Positions 36,501-44,244 of a DNA stretch of 64,000 nucleotides are shown one piece after another (within the stretch, counting starts at the first letter, position 1; each line of letters begins with the position of its first letter). The position numbers and the translations under genes were made by a program. Location of the stretch: positions 1-64,000 of the forward strand of contig JAJYZF010000005.1 in assembly GCA_021800165.1 (NCBI GenBank), written 5' to 3'. Below the pieces are notes generated by a model. That model had not been told where the DNA came from. It ran no database searches and saw nothing but the letters and a program-made list of their open reading frames with translations. The DNA is from Planctomycetota bacterium. GTDB taxonomy: Bacteria > Planctomycetota > Phycisphaerae > WQYP01.

Positions 36501-36751
36501 GCACCATCCAGAACATAGATACGACCTTGGGGACCGAACGCAAAATCCCGCAAGAACTGAAATGTACCATGCCCGTTGCCATAACCGCCAAACTCCAGAT
36601 CCACGCCTTCGGCAAACTTCTGCGTCGTTGGAGCGGCGAAAAGTAAGTGGCCGGGAAAAACCAGCAACAAAAGCACCACCAACCAGCCATAGAAGGAACG
36701 CCGCAAGGAGAATATGAAGAGGGACCACTCCGGGGTTATCCAAGAACGCAT
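33554..36751 (-). CDS. Exported multidomain glycoside hydrolase: NHL-type propeller, GH-A barrel, F5/8-like domain
   Basis: The protein has 1065 residues. A Sec signal/anchor (WLVVLLLLVFPGHLLFAA) is followed by NHL-like propeller repeats (FGPQGRIYVLDG, VDAQGHVFITQP, VDQHGNIYSM) over about 45-370. An Ig-like segment comes next, then a GH-A barrel at about 520-800 with acid/base in YWEIMNEPNF (Glu near 578) and nucleophile in IWNTERAITG (near 680). A C-terminal discoidin-like domain ends the protein. A propeller fused to a GH39-like enzyme is an unusual architecture. It is the first gene of a three-gene leftward operon. A direct-repeat site matching the one beside the downstream regulator lies about 235-265 bp upstream. 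Confidence 0.85.
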   Translation of the reverse strand: MRSWITPEWSLFIFSLRRSFYGWLVVLLLLVFPGHLLFAAPTTQKFAEGVDLEFGGYGNGHGTFQFLRDFAFGPQGRIYVLDGAGYDYKTKAMAGDLLVQIFSHKGKFIRQFPIAAPQRVASTADPVPGMEKLPGVYNDPQSLAVDAQGHVFITQPRANIVQIYDARGQLIHNVAIAAAMAITPWRGNMAVIGSAQEDVPSQGWSWIGGRRIDVINAAGHIVAFISLSRRLTQVESMASDSQDNFYFQAAVNQIYEFSPQGQLLKVIGCGSRKMFRSEDGSELFHSVAVDQHGNIYSMTFGNPGRVTKFNASVTTVTQHHGEFTWADAWNADDLPIHVDAKGRIWVASTGALKPSNRWYHRFAAYPSPCIMRLRNDFFKPGTLHVRQHSALALGLFPSITTTLPCSIAYDLDPVPLNLAIGPANRPVQVVQAVWKVYNVYKTLIAHGQFSLPLVNGKPAQHRLAFTPPRFGWYMVQIGLYSGSQRLMTLGKFVGVTPPFDDLPKLKKGQIGTPWQYAFAGQPIMRLSPGTGVGRTLRQAKKAGVTVFFNLTDIADCNPVKVKADMLRYKGRVKYWEIMNEPNFSMSPAAYVAMIKQLYPLIKRLDPAARVIGPDVCGIQLPWYKQFYQDGGKNYTDILSIHDYEGNESIDPVHWRYQIAALRKLMVRYGDASKPIWNTERAITGIRGGDFLPVTQAIRDTLHQNLMTSLGIPNRHDCLYYMNNMGYSAVPSFEWSSAGPHPAALALRTRAAMIRGRKLTRVLNFGRPGNDLLLGLRYAGKRGSTIVLQNLGTPDLRVILGAFGSGRIEATDSFGNKIAAVRVQEEHAGRGIVVVHVGQMPIYLSLTRGLRISVPKINLGVNLARSAKFVYSAKCTNVPALNNGVWNTYMAGGPYGDTDGKGLFWGDLPTLPQYLTMRFATPQNIGEVVVAGLRADNGYCALLDYNLQCKKDGHWLTIQQVRTPLPPSEWVRTPDCIAATWYKDSNCYLNTFTPVTTKALRLVVLRTTFGFAPDALANAAIRRTWGGPGNQAKLCLRQIQIYAPVQHLHVRQMSAPLQNKEKTHGP

Positions 36752-36986
36752 GATTTTTTTTCCTTTAATCGGGCAACCGCGCCCACCAGCCCCATATTGC
36801 AGCCCTCCCGGCCATACCCAGGATCGAGTTCCAGATTGGGATGCCTCCTCAACTGCAATTCAACCGGGACTCACATCTTTCTGCAGCGCGCGACACAGAG
36901 TCCAACACCAGGCGACACGCTGCAATGGCGGTCACAACCACCATCTCGTCGAATCTTAAGCCGGGGATGCCTTGGACACAACGCTA

Positions 36987-37016
36987 ATTTGCGTCCTATT
37001 TTCGCGATTTTACGAC
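36987..37016 (-). promoter_or_regulatory. Candidate operator of the XylR/AraC-type regulator, site 1
   Basis: ATTTGCGTC (36987-36995) and TTTTACGAC (37008-37016) are imperfect direct repeats 21 bp apart. The 30-bp block matches 42167-42197 closely, allowing one gap. It lies upstream of the 36751 glycoside hydrolase start. A two-turn direct repeat is typical of AraC-family binding. Confidence 0.5.
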
Positions 37017-37020
37017 AACG

Positions 37021-39519
37021 CTACGCCACGGCCGGGTGAAGCAAACCTGGTACCAACCGCAGTACCTCGCCGACGGAAGTGTCCATTTCCGCCACCGGAC
37101 CGATGACCGCTTGTTTTGCTTTGACACTGCTGTGGAGAACAGCTTGTGGCCATGGCAAAAGTAACTTCAGCGGAGCGCCGGCTTGAGAATAGATCTCAAT
37201 CCAGAGAACCTCTCCGTCGACGATGGCGGCGCTGACCAAAAACGCCCCCACCGCCCGCAATGTGCGAAACTCCGCACGCTTATCTTTGGGCCAGTTCGGG
37301 AACAGCCGCAGCACGCCATTGTAGCTTTGCAGCAGGCACTCATTGATCACCACCGGCAAGGCAAAGTTTTCAAACCATATTCCCATCGGTGCCATGAAGG
37401 CAAAATCGGTATGGTCCGCGTAGCGGCCCTGCGATTGCAGGCATTTGTCAGTGCAGGTGCCGTTGGGCAGCAGGCAATAGGCGATCTGCCGTTTGAACTT
37501 TTCCAAATCCAACAACCCCAAGCGGGCCGCCTGCAAATTCAAAAACACCAATTCATTGCCTCCTTCATTGCGGTGCTGACGCAAGGAATTAGCGGCAATG
37601 GTGAAATCTTCCGGTGCTGAATGAAGGCCATGATCTTCGCCGGGAAAAACCGTCATCAGTGAATTGGGGGTATTCTGTACAATTTCGGGATTTTCCCCGG
37701 GCACGGAAACAAACACTCTGCCCGCCGGCGAATCGGCGGTGGGATAATTCGGGAAATGGGCCAGGATTTCGCGTACCTCGTCCATCAAGGCTCGTTCCAC
37801 AGGGGCGCAAGCCAGAACATCGCAGGCCCGTAAATAGGCATGAAAAATAAATTTTGTCAGGGTCAGATCCACCAGACAATCATGGTTATTTTTGAACCCG
37901 GGACGCAGCCCGTAGAGTTCGGGCGGAACTGTCGGAAAAATGTGGTATTTATCATCACCCCACTGAGGACCGCGGGCCTCGGGTCTTTTCATGTAGTCGA
38001 CCAGGAACAGGACGGCGTCGCGTATTGGGCCAAAGGCCCGGTTTTTTAGAAAGTCCCGGTCTTGCGTGTAAAGATAATGCCACCATAATCCCTGCATGGT
38101 CCATGGCGTTTCACAAATTTCCCAGCCCCAGGCAGGTACGGGATACGGGTTGGTGGTCATTTCCACCGGATACAGCGAATGCATACCATAGGCCCCGCGT
38201 AAACCGTAATATTCCCGAGCCCATTGTCGCTCCAGCGGCAGCACACGTTCGACGAGTTCCACATACGGCAGATTTTTTTCGACGTGGTTGCTGGAGAAAC
38301 TCACCCAGAAGGGTTGCTGGGTGTTATAGTTCATGTGGTAATCGCCATGCCATTCCGAGCCGATCGTGCCGTAACTCCAATTCGCCCACAGGCCAGGGCA
38401 GGTTACACCCGGCTTCACAGCGCAGTTAAAGAAGTACAGGTTTGAATACCATATTTGTTCCAGAAAATCGTCTTCCAGGGCCACGCCGCTTTTACCCCAA
38501 TAATCGTGCCAGATTTCGGTACTGCTACGGCGCGCTGCCTCCCAATTGGGCAGCGTCGGTTCGGAACATTGGGCTACGGCGTTCGGTACCACCGCGGCCA
38601 ATCCCTCATCGAGCCGCACGCAAGCCAACAGCTTGGCCTGCGGATTTATTCCACGTTCCAACGCTCCCATGGGTTCCGGCAGGCCGGACCACGTATCCGT
38701 GCGTATTTGCGATTCCAGATCCACATTGACACGGACGGTCAGACGTACCGCGCGATCTTGGGGATGGCCCCGCTCCAGATCGTAACTTTCAGGCTCCTGA
38801 TATGGCAACACGTGGCGGAAGCACAGGGCATTTCCCCCGGAATTATCGGGTACTGTGTAGGCTGGCATATCCTTGGGCGTTTGCGGATCGGGGAGCAGAC
38901 GAACGCGGTTAAATGGGCCGGCCATCGGCTTTCCCAAGGCATCCACCATCCGCAGCCACAGGCAGTCGGCCCGCATATCCACAAATATATGAAGGTCAGC
39001 CGACTCTCCTGCGATCAAGAATTGCACCCGACAAAGGCCCGTGCTAATGTCCAGATGATGCCCCAGGATTTCCGCATGGCGGCGATCAAACCCCAGCAAA
39101 AGCGTTCCACAGGGAAAGGGCCGCGGATACGGCTTGCGGTAGCTGGCCGTAGTCAAGGCAAAATAGTTCTTAAACCATTCATCGTCGTCCAAAGACAAGG
39201 TCTGGGCCGACACCGCTTTCACCCGTTGAAAAACATCCTGGAATGTACCAATTTTTTCTTTTTGTTCCTCGTAGAGGCGGATGTCCCAGACATTGTTGTG
39301 GCCAAAGTGAATGAGCACCGCATCCGGCCGGGTGCATACAACCGCACCCAAGCCGCCGTTGCCCAACACTGCACCTTCAAAGAAATTAACCGCCGGGCTT
39401 TCACGCCTGATCGGATGGCGGGCTGCGCGTTGCACAAAATTAAATGCGGCGGAACCCAAGTGTACAATCTCCTGATCAATCAAAAGCCAATCCCAAGAGC
39501 AATTATACGCCAATGGCAC
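37021..39519 (-). CDS. Six-hairpin glycosidase, GH95-like
   Basis: The protein has 832 residues if it starts at the GTG at 39519; a TTG at 39459 behind AGGAG is an alternative start. No signal peptide is visible in either case. The N-terminal beta-sandwich has FFEGAVLGNGGLGAVV and FGHNNVWDIRL, reminiscent of the GNGRLGA..N..TLW motif of GH95. The (alpha/alpha)6 barrel shows YNTQQPFWVSFSSNHVE, WEICETPWTMQGLWWHYLYT, and QGRYADHTDFAFMAPMGIWFENFALPVVINECLLQSYNGVLRLFPNW-type end sequence (seen as LLQSYNGVLRLFPNW). GH95 enzymes are alpha-L-fucosidases or galactosidases; specificity here is unknown. It is probably part of the same polysaccharide locus. Confidence 0.8.
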   Translation of the reverse strand: MPLAYNCSWDWLLIDQEIVHLGSAAFNFVQRAARHPIRRESPAVNFFEGAVLGNGGLGAVVCTRPDAVLIHFGHNNVWDIRLYEEQKEKIGTFQDVFQRVKAVSAQTLSLDDDEWFKNYFALTTASYRKPYPRPFPCGTLLLGFDRRHAEILGHHLDISTGLCRVQFLIAGESADLHIFVDMRADCLWLRMVDALGKPMAGPFNRVRLLPDPQTPKDMPAYTVPDNSGGNALCFRHVLPYQEPESYDLERGHPQDRAVRLTVRVNVDLESQIRTDTWSGLPEPMGALERGINPQAKLLACVRLDEGLAAVVPNAVAQCSEPTLPNWEAARRSSTEIWHDYWGKSGVALEDDFLEQIWYSNLYFFNCAVKPGVTCPGLWANWSYGTIGSEWHGDYHMNYNTQQPFWVSFSSNHVEKNLPYVELVERVLPLERQWAREYYGLRGAYGMHSLYPVEMTTNPYPVPAWGWEICETPWTMQGLWWHYLYTQDRDFLKNRAFGPIRDAVLFLVDYMKRPEARGPQWGDDKYHIFPTVPPELYGLRPGFKNNHDCLVDLTLTKFIFHAYLRACDVLACAPVERALMDEVREILAHFPNYPTADSPAGRVFVSVPGENPEIVQNTPNSLMTVFPGEDHGLHSAPEDFTIAANSLRQHRNEGGNELVFLNLQAARLGLLDLEKFKRQIAYCLLPNGTCTDKCLQSQGRYADHTDFAFMAPMGIWFENFALPVVINECLLQSYNGVLRLFPNWPKDKRAEFRTLRAVGAFLVSAAIVDGEVLWIEIYSQAGAPLKLLLPWPQAVLHSSVKAKQAVIGPVAEMDTSVGEVLRLVPGLLHPAVA

Positions 39520-39670
39520 AAAATTGCGGCGACGGATGGGTGCGGCGGCTGGGAGTCCATTGGTGGCTCACTGCCGCGTTACCACTACGGTACACGCCAG
39601 AGGGTGGTCTTGGGCACGCGGACGGCGGTGCAGTGTTATGGCCGCGTGCGACGCATATACCCGCCGAACG

Positions 39671-40567
39671 CTACTCATGATGATCAAAGACGTACCAGAG
39701 ATCTCCGCGAATGACGAGATTACCGGCGGACTGAAAACCATTGGTGGCAAAATACGGATGCTCAAAGGGCACCACGGAGCCATCGGTGTAGAGCACGTTA
39801 AAATAATTCAGGCCGTGGGCAAGCTGGTTGACGGGTCCGGCGGATGGAGAGTATCGGTACCCACCCTCGGTCAAGTCTGATGCAATTGCCAGTCGTCCAA
39901 CGTCGCCAAGGGGCCGATCCTCCTGTTGCACGGCGGCGTAGCTGTAATAAGGGGTGGTTTCAGTGGCGGCGAACTCACCGGTTACAGTGATGTTGATCGA
40001 CGGACTGCCATCCACCTGAAAAAGTGATGCCGGGCCGGTGGCCGTGGCGATCTGCCTGCCCACTCCGATGTAAATGTACGACGTTCCCCATCCCTCATCC
40101 TCGCCCTGATTGCCAAAAGTGTTCAAGGTATTGGGCGGCATGGACGGACAATAAAACACCGGCGTCGTCGACGCCTGGACAGTCCAGTTACCGGACACCG
40201 GTCCGTTTCGATTGCCGACGTACCCGCCCACCCATAGAAATCCCAACCCGTCGAGCGCGGCCCCCCCGTTGGCTCCTTCGGCGGGTATTCCGCCGTGCAA
40301 ATCCCCGTAGGGGACGCTCGCATCCGCACAATAAAGTGAGGAATTATCGCCGACCTCCTGGTACTGGAATGGTACTCTATCTTGGTTGGCGTCGGCATAA
40401 GATTGAATGGCAACACCGATCTGTCGCAGATTGCTGGCGCACACGATCCGGTTGGCCAGCTCACGGGCTTTGGCCAAGGCGGGCAGAAGCAAGGCCATCA
40501 GGATGGTGATAATGAAAATCACCACCAATAATTCCACCAGCGAAAAAGCCTTTACACGTCTTGGCAT
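39671..40567 (-). CDS. Type II secretion-type pseudopilin (DUF1559-like)
   Basis: The protein has 298 residues. The short basic leader MPRRVKA is followed by [27 protein letters not shown], the prepilin signature; the residue before Phe is Ala instead of the usual Gly. [19 protein letters not shown] is the family's conserved second motif. The C-terminal part includes [12 protein letters not shown], equivalent to the usual DGH motif. Planctomycetes carry many such proteins of unknown role. It lies upstream of, and on the same strand as, the GH95-like gene. Confidence 0.88.
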   Translation of the reverse strand: MPRRVKAFSLVELLVVIFIITILMALLLPALAKARELANRIVCASNLRQIGVAIQSYADANQDRVPFQYQEVGDNSSLYCADASVPYGDLHGGIPAEGANGGAALDGLGFLWVGGYVGNRNGPVSGNWTVQASTTPVFYCPSMPPNTLNTFGNQGEDEGWGTSYIYIGVGRQIATATGPASLFQVDGSPSINITVTGEFAATETTPYYSYAAVQQEDRPLGDVGRLAIASDLTEGGYRYSPSAGPVNQLAHGLNYFNVLYTDGSVVPFEHPYFATNGFQSAGNLVIRGDLWYVFDHHE

Positions 40568-40794
40568 GGGAGTACCCCGTGGCTAACCGGAACCATGCAC
40601 CGCCTGGGCCGAAATAATTTCCAGAGATCCGCCGACATTGTTTCCCAAGGCGCTGCACGCTCCACGAGCACTGGCGGCCTCTTCCGCCCCGGCCACGCCA
40701 TCCTTGGGCGGGCTGTCGGGCAAAGGCCACCGCAACGGCAAGCGGTGCGCAAGCGGACGGTGTAATCCGCCAAACCGAGTCCGCCGTCGCTTCC

Positions 40795-40959
40795 TTACCG
40801 CGGTGCTGCTTTCCTGCGCCGCCCCAGGAGTAGCAGCGCTGAACCACCGGCGACCACGAGGCCTATTACCGAAGGCTCGGGAGCCGCAGTCACGGCGATG
40901 CCATATCCAAACGCCGCCGCAAACCCGCTGGTAAACCATCCGGATCGGCGGTAATCCGT
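40795..40959 (-). pseudogene. PEP-CTERM tail remnant
   Basis: In the frame ending at the TAA at 40795 the complement encodes TAAPEPSVIGLVVAGG, then SALLLLGRRRKAAPR. This is a complete PEP-CTERM sorting tail (PEP motif, hydrophobic segment, Arg cluster). The frame is closed by a stop at 40960 and has no signal peptide or body. The tail was probably left by deletion or recombination in an exported-protein gene. Confidence 0.6.
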
Positions 40960-41078
40960 TCAATGCCGCCCCGTAGCGCCGCCAGCAAGTGTCCATCGAG
41001 GCAATTCTCCACCACCACATAGCCATCGCGTTCATACTTACTGCGCCAGCGGGGTATATCGTTGTTCAGAGCAAGCCT
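40890..41078 (-). pseudogene. Phytanoyl-CoA dioxygenase-like N-terminal remnant
   Basis: In another frame the complement encodes KYERDGYVVVENCLDG and LLAALRGGIERITADPDG, then LPAGLRRRLDM before a stop. This is the typical N-terminal sequence of PhyH-family Fe(II)/2-oxoglutarate dioxygenases (FxxDGYxVV). The catalytic H-x-D..H core is missing. An in-frame stop precedes the fragment. It overlaps the PEP-CTERM tail remnant, so two unrelated gene ends have been joined. Confidence 0.5.
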
Positions 41079-41125
41079 TTATTTGGGAGTTGGCGGACAA
41101 TTCCACGATGCGGTGGGCCTTCCCA

Positions 41126-42013
41126 CTAACTCGGCACTCGAGCCGCCATTCCCGCGCCGCGTTTGCCTCGACCCAGCAGTAACAAGCTGACACCTGCAAT
41201 GAAAATCATGCGCAGCGCAGAGGGTTCGGGCACATCCGCCCCTTGCACCTGAAAATTCGCCACCAGCCCCTGCTGGTAACTCTCTCCATCTCCGTAGAAA
41301 CCGGCAATATTGGTATTGGCGTTACTAAACGCCGTTACGCCAGCAAAGGCCGAGGTATAGTTATTGCCGTTGAACATGACGTTGGTGATGCCACCCGTCG
41401 TGGTGTTGATGGTGTAGGACAAAGCATAAAATGTCGAGGCGCTGAAGCCGACAAATGGACCTGCGTACGTTGTCGTGCCTCCAGTACCGGTGGCGTTGGC
41501 ATTCTCGACCAGACGCAGGTCGCCGGTACCGTCGTTGACCGCCAAGCCGGTGAAATACGAGCTGGATTCGACCCCATTAGGTGCCTGGGTGTAAAAGCCC
41601 AGCCCCACACCGCGGGCGTACTGGCTGGAGCCAGAAGGAATGATGGTATCGCCGCCCAGCGAAATCTCCGCACTGATGGTAAGCAGCGTCGGCTTGGCGT
41701 AGCTGGCGTCGCTGGCAATGCTTATTTCCACGGTTGTGTTGGTGGCAGTGTTAACGTATGCGCCGGGCGTGCCGGAGGATGTGGTGACGATCACCGCCTG
41801 ATTACTGCTGTTTGTGGTGGTGACGTAAGTGCTGCCGGGTCTATCCGCAGTATCCGGCGTGCGCCCACCGAGGGCCGTACCCGTAGTCGGACTGACGCTA
41901 AAACCATCCGAAATAATGATCCCGGCATGGCCGGTCGCTCCCCCGGCCAGCAGGGCAACGGAACTTACAGTGGCTACGACCGCCGCTGCGATCAGACATC
42001 GTGCACTACGCAT
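41126..42013 (-). CDS. PEP-CTERM sorting-domain protein, exported
   Basis: The protein has 295 residues. It has a signal peptide (CLIAAAVVATVSSVALLAGG..GHA), then a Ser/Thr/Asn/Gly-rich beta domain (SYAKPTLLTISAEISLGG, STFYALSYTINTTTGGI) that looks lectin- or laminin-G-like but is not diagnostic. It ends with VPEPSALRMIFIAGVSLLLLGRGKRG, a PEP-CTERM tail with Arg/Lys cluster and a short extra end. It is divergently transcribed from the XylR-type regulator. The shared intergenic region holds site 2 of the proposed operator, so the protein is a likely member of the polysaccharide regulon. Confidence 0.88.
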   Translation of the reverse strand: MRSARCLIAAAVVATVSSVALLAGGATGHAGIIISDGFSVSPTTGTALGGRTPDTADRPGSTYVTTTNSSNQAVIVTTSSGTPGAYVNTATNTTVEISIASDASYAKPTLLTISAEISLGGDTIIPSGSSQYARGVGLGFYTQAPNGVESSSYFTGLAVNDGTGDLRLVENANATGTGGTTTYAGPFVGFSASTFYALSYTINTTTGGITNVMFNGNNYTSAFAGVTAFSNANTNIAGFYGDGESYQQGLVANFQVQGADVPEPSALRMIFIAGVSLLLLGRGKRGAGMAARVPS

Positions 42014-42166
42014 AATTTACTCCTCCTAATAGGTAAGGGAAACCTCTAAAACCTCGCAACCCGTGCCGAAAGGCACTGAAAAGTCGCCGCTTACGCTTGC
42101 CGACCAAGCGGCAAATGCCACCGACATCCGTATTTTTAACACCGCAGACCCCGGCGTACAAGGCTA

Positions 42167-42197
42167 TTTTGCGTCTTACTTTTAGCCATTTTACGAC
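42167..42197. promoter_or_regulatory. Candidate operator of the XylR/AraC-type regulator, site 2
   Basis: TTTTGCGTC (42167-42175) and TTTTACGAC (42189-42197) are direct repeats 22 bp apart. The block is similar to 36987-37016 through most of its length, including the bases between the repeats. It sits between the divergent PEP-CTERM and regulator genes, 70-105 bp upstream of the regulator ATG, where it could serve autoregulation. Confidence 0.5.
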
Positions 42198-42270
42198 CAA
42201 AAGCCAAAGCCCGCAGCTTTGGGGGCGGGACCATTGCGTGGCCAAGGCCAGTTTGGCCGATAATGTATGC

Positions 42271-43464
42271 ATGAATGCACACCCGCCAATTGGTCGAGCG
42301 TCCACACCGGCTGCACTGAGCCTCCAGAAGCGAATCCTGGTTTTAGTGGATTCCGACGCCATACATCACCAAGATATCCTTCACGGCCTGAAAATGTTCG
42401 CCGCGGAGCGAAGCGACTGGGTTTTGCGCTATGCCTCGCGCCACACCGCGATGCATGCGCTGGTGGAATGGCGGCCCGATGGGGTTATTATGCACCAGCC
42501 CCTGGCCGGGGCGCGGCGAGCCTTTGCCCGGCTCCGGCTGCCGCAGGTCAGCCTGATGGAATCCGCCGGGAAGTTGCCGCTGGCAGGCTTGGACAATCGC
42601 CGAATCGGCGTCATCGTCGGCCAAGATTTTCTGCGCCGCAGCTTTCGAGATCTCGCCATCATCATTGTGCAAGGCCAACCGTGGAGTCTGGAGCGGCTGG
42701 CAGGCTTTGCCTCGGTGGCCCGGATGGCGGGGTGTCGGTTGCATCTTTACCGTATCAAGCGGACAGCGCCCAGCAGTGGCACACAAACCAACGACCCACG
42801 GCCGTTGCAGATCTGGCTGCAAGAATTGCCCAAACCAGTCGCTGTTTTTGCCGCCAACGATGTGTGGGGAGTAGAGGTCATTCAACTCTGCAAGGCCGGG
42901 GATATCCGCGTGCCGGAAGAACTTGCGGTGGTCGGGGCGGATAATAACGAACAGCTCTGTGACATGGTTGAACCGGAATTGTCCAGCGTGGCCATTCCTT
43001 GGCACGAGATCGGCTATCAGGCGGGAGCGTTGTTGGAGAGCATGATGCGCGGTGGCAAGCCAGCAAGTCCAAAGCTATTGCTGGCACCTGGTGAAATTAT
43101 TACCCGCGGTTCTTCCGATACCGCAGCCACCGGTCATCCCTATTTGGCCAAGGCGCTTCGCTTTATCAACGAACATGCCTGCGAAGGCATTGGAGTGCCG
43201 GAAGTGCTGAGGGCCGTGCCGGTTGGGCGGCGCTGGCTGGAAAGGATGTGCATGCGGAAGCTGCGCCGCACGCCCTTGGAGGAAATCCATCGCGTACGAT
43301 TGGGAAGGGCCAAACGACTGCTGGCGGAAACGAACCTGCCTGTCAGAGCCGTAGGCCTGCGCTGCGGCATCGATGAAGCAAGGTTTTGCAAGGTCTTCCG
43401 CAAGGCCACCGGGCTGACTCCCTCCGCGTGGCGCCGCAGCAGCCGTGCAGGCGGTCACCCCTAA
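42271..43464 (+). CDS. XylR/AraC-type transcriptional regulator with periplasmic-binding-like sensor domain
   Basis: The protein has 397 residues from the ATG at 42271; a longer frame to 42097 would cover the operator. The N-terminal part (about 25-265) is a LacI/ribose-binding-like sensor domain: ILVLVDSDAIHHQDILHGLK, PDGVIMHQP, AVFAANDVWGVEVIQLCKAG, LAVVGADNNEQLCDMVEPELSSV. The last ~110 residues form an AraC helix-turn-helix pair (LLAETNLPVRAVGLRCGIDEARFCKVFRKATGLTP-type, seen as VGLRCGIDEARFCKVFRK). This architecture matches XylR of the xylose regulon and its planctomycete relatives. It lies in the glycoside hydrolase locus, so it probably senses a sugar released by these enzymes. Confidence 0.9.
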   Translation: MNAHPPIGRASTPAALSLQKRILVLVDSDAIHHQDILHGLKMFAAERSDWVLRYASRHTAMHALVEWRPDGVIMHQPLAGARRAFARLRLPQVSLMESAGKLPLAGLDNRRIGVIVGQDFLRRSFRDLAIIIVQGQPWSLERLAGFASVARMAGCRLHLYRIKRTAPSSGTQTNDPRPLQIWLQELPKPVAVFAANDVWGVEVIQLCKAGDIRVPEELAVVGADNNEQLCDMVEPELSSVAIPWHEIGYQAGALLESMMRGGKPASPKLLLAPGEIITRGSSDTAATGHPYLAKALRFINEHACEGIGVPEVLRAVPVGRRWLERMCMRKLRRTPLEEIHRVRLGRAKRLLAETNLPVRAVGLRCGIDEARFCKVFRKATGLTPSAWRRSSRAGGHP

Positions 43465-43849
43465 AGACGCGATCCGGGAATCCGCGTGGCCGGTAAAGTC
43501 ACGACCGCCGACGGCGGTTAAGCTCCACCCACGTCCAACGTAACTCCCGACAGACGTGGTATGGTAATGTGCAGATCCAGCACACCCAGGCAGGTATCCG
43601 CAGGGGCGACGCTGCACGCGAACCCCGATCAGCGGTTCCTCCCGCGTCGGGATTTCGACATCCGTGCCTCAGCAGGTGAGTAGGAGTTCTCGAGAAAGAG
43701 GACGCGTTGAGAGTTTTTGCAGCGTGAGCGGATGGTAATTTCATTTTTTGCCCAACTGCCGCCCACCGCACCACGGTCCCGAAGGTCCCGACAGTCGTCG
43801 GGAGACGGGGCTGCACAATGGCGCAATCCCGGTGCCTCGGGAGATGCAA
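43465..43849. other. Intergenic region with a repeat D copy and decayed sequence
   Basis: This stretch between the convergent regulator gene and the frameshifted gene contains repeat D (43623-43669) and a small inverted repeat CCCGACAGTCGTCGGG (about 43787-43802). I see no gene. Confidence 0.55.
43623..43669. repeat. Repeat D copy, isolated
   Basis: CCCCGATC, a GC-rich loop, CGTCGGGATTTCGACATCCG: the same hairpin and tail as the copies at the left end of the window, about 35 kb away. Like the 1739 copy it has TTTCGACATCC in place of TTTCGGCATCC. Confidence 0.6.
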
Positions 43850-44244
43850 AGGGGCGGATATTTTCATCAGGCCACGGTAGGGCTGCGGGCTTAACCGGTC
43901 AACGTGGTCAGCACAGGTGTCGAGAGGATGGAAGCAATACGGATACCTGTTCCAGCCACGCATGGCGAGAAGCACGTCGGGAAAGTGAGGTTTCAGTTCC
44001 CCGACCATGGTGTAAAAGAATTGAACCAAACGCTGGCTCCCCAGACATCTTCCATCGCCGCCACGTCAAAACCACACCACGAATGCCGGTCCGCGTATTG
44101 GAGATATCCATAGCTGGTCCAAAGCGTGAAGTGGAATTTTCCAGGAGCTATTTTTTTAGCTGCTCCCGCACGTAATAACCGCGCAACGGACGCACCGGCG
44201 GCCTGTAAAAACTTGCGGGGGGGGGAACCTCCTGGTGTGCTCAT
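43850..44244 (-). pseudogene. Frameshifted gene coupled to the DUF3863-like gene
   Basis: The ATG overlaps the stop of the upstream gene (ATGA), so this was a co-translated downstream gene. The first frame gives GKFHFTLWTSYGYLQYADRH, SWCGFDVAAMEDVWGASVWF and ends at 43993. The coding pattern then appears to continue in another frame with MVGELKPHFPDVLLAMRGWN and RYPYCFHPLDTCADHVDRL. A frameshift near 44010-44020 explains this. I do not recognise the family; the aromatic-rich sequence fits a carbohydrate-active or secreted protein. A sequencing error cannot be excluded. Confidence 0.45.

Larger units (their letters stand above)
40568..41125. other. Region of gene remnants between pseudopilin and PEP-CTERM genes
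   Basis: No intact gene is found. On the complement I see two fragments in different frames, a phytanoyl-CoA dioxygenase-like N-terminus and a PEP-CTERM tail, listed separately. The 40568-40790 segment has an open frame (PPKDGVAGAEEAASARG..) that I cannot assign. Confidence 0.6.

Noticed and set aside
40583-41035. Leftward 150-residue frame over the remnant region as an intact gene
   Set aside because: Two other frames within it show recognisable protein-family fragments (PhyH-like and PEP-CTERM), so this frame is not the coding one in most of its length.
41243-42049. Long rightward frame opposite the PEP-CTERM gene
   Set aside because: The leftward frame has signal peptide, PEP-CTERM tail and normal composition; the opposite frame is its shadow.
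42097-42270. 58-residue N-terminal extension of the XylR-type regulator
   Set aside because: It would cover the candidate operator and promoter region and has no similarity to the sensor domain.
43787-43802. CCCGACAGTCGTCGGG as an operator
   Set aside because: A short GC palindrome in decayed sequence without a nearby promoter; expected by chance in GC-rich DNA.
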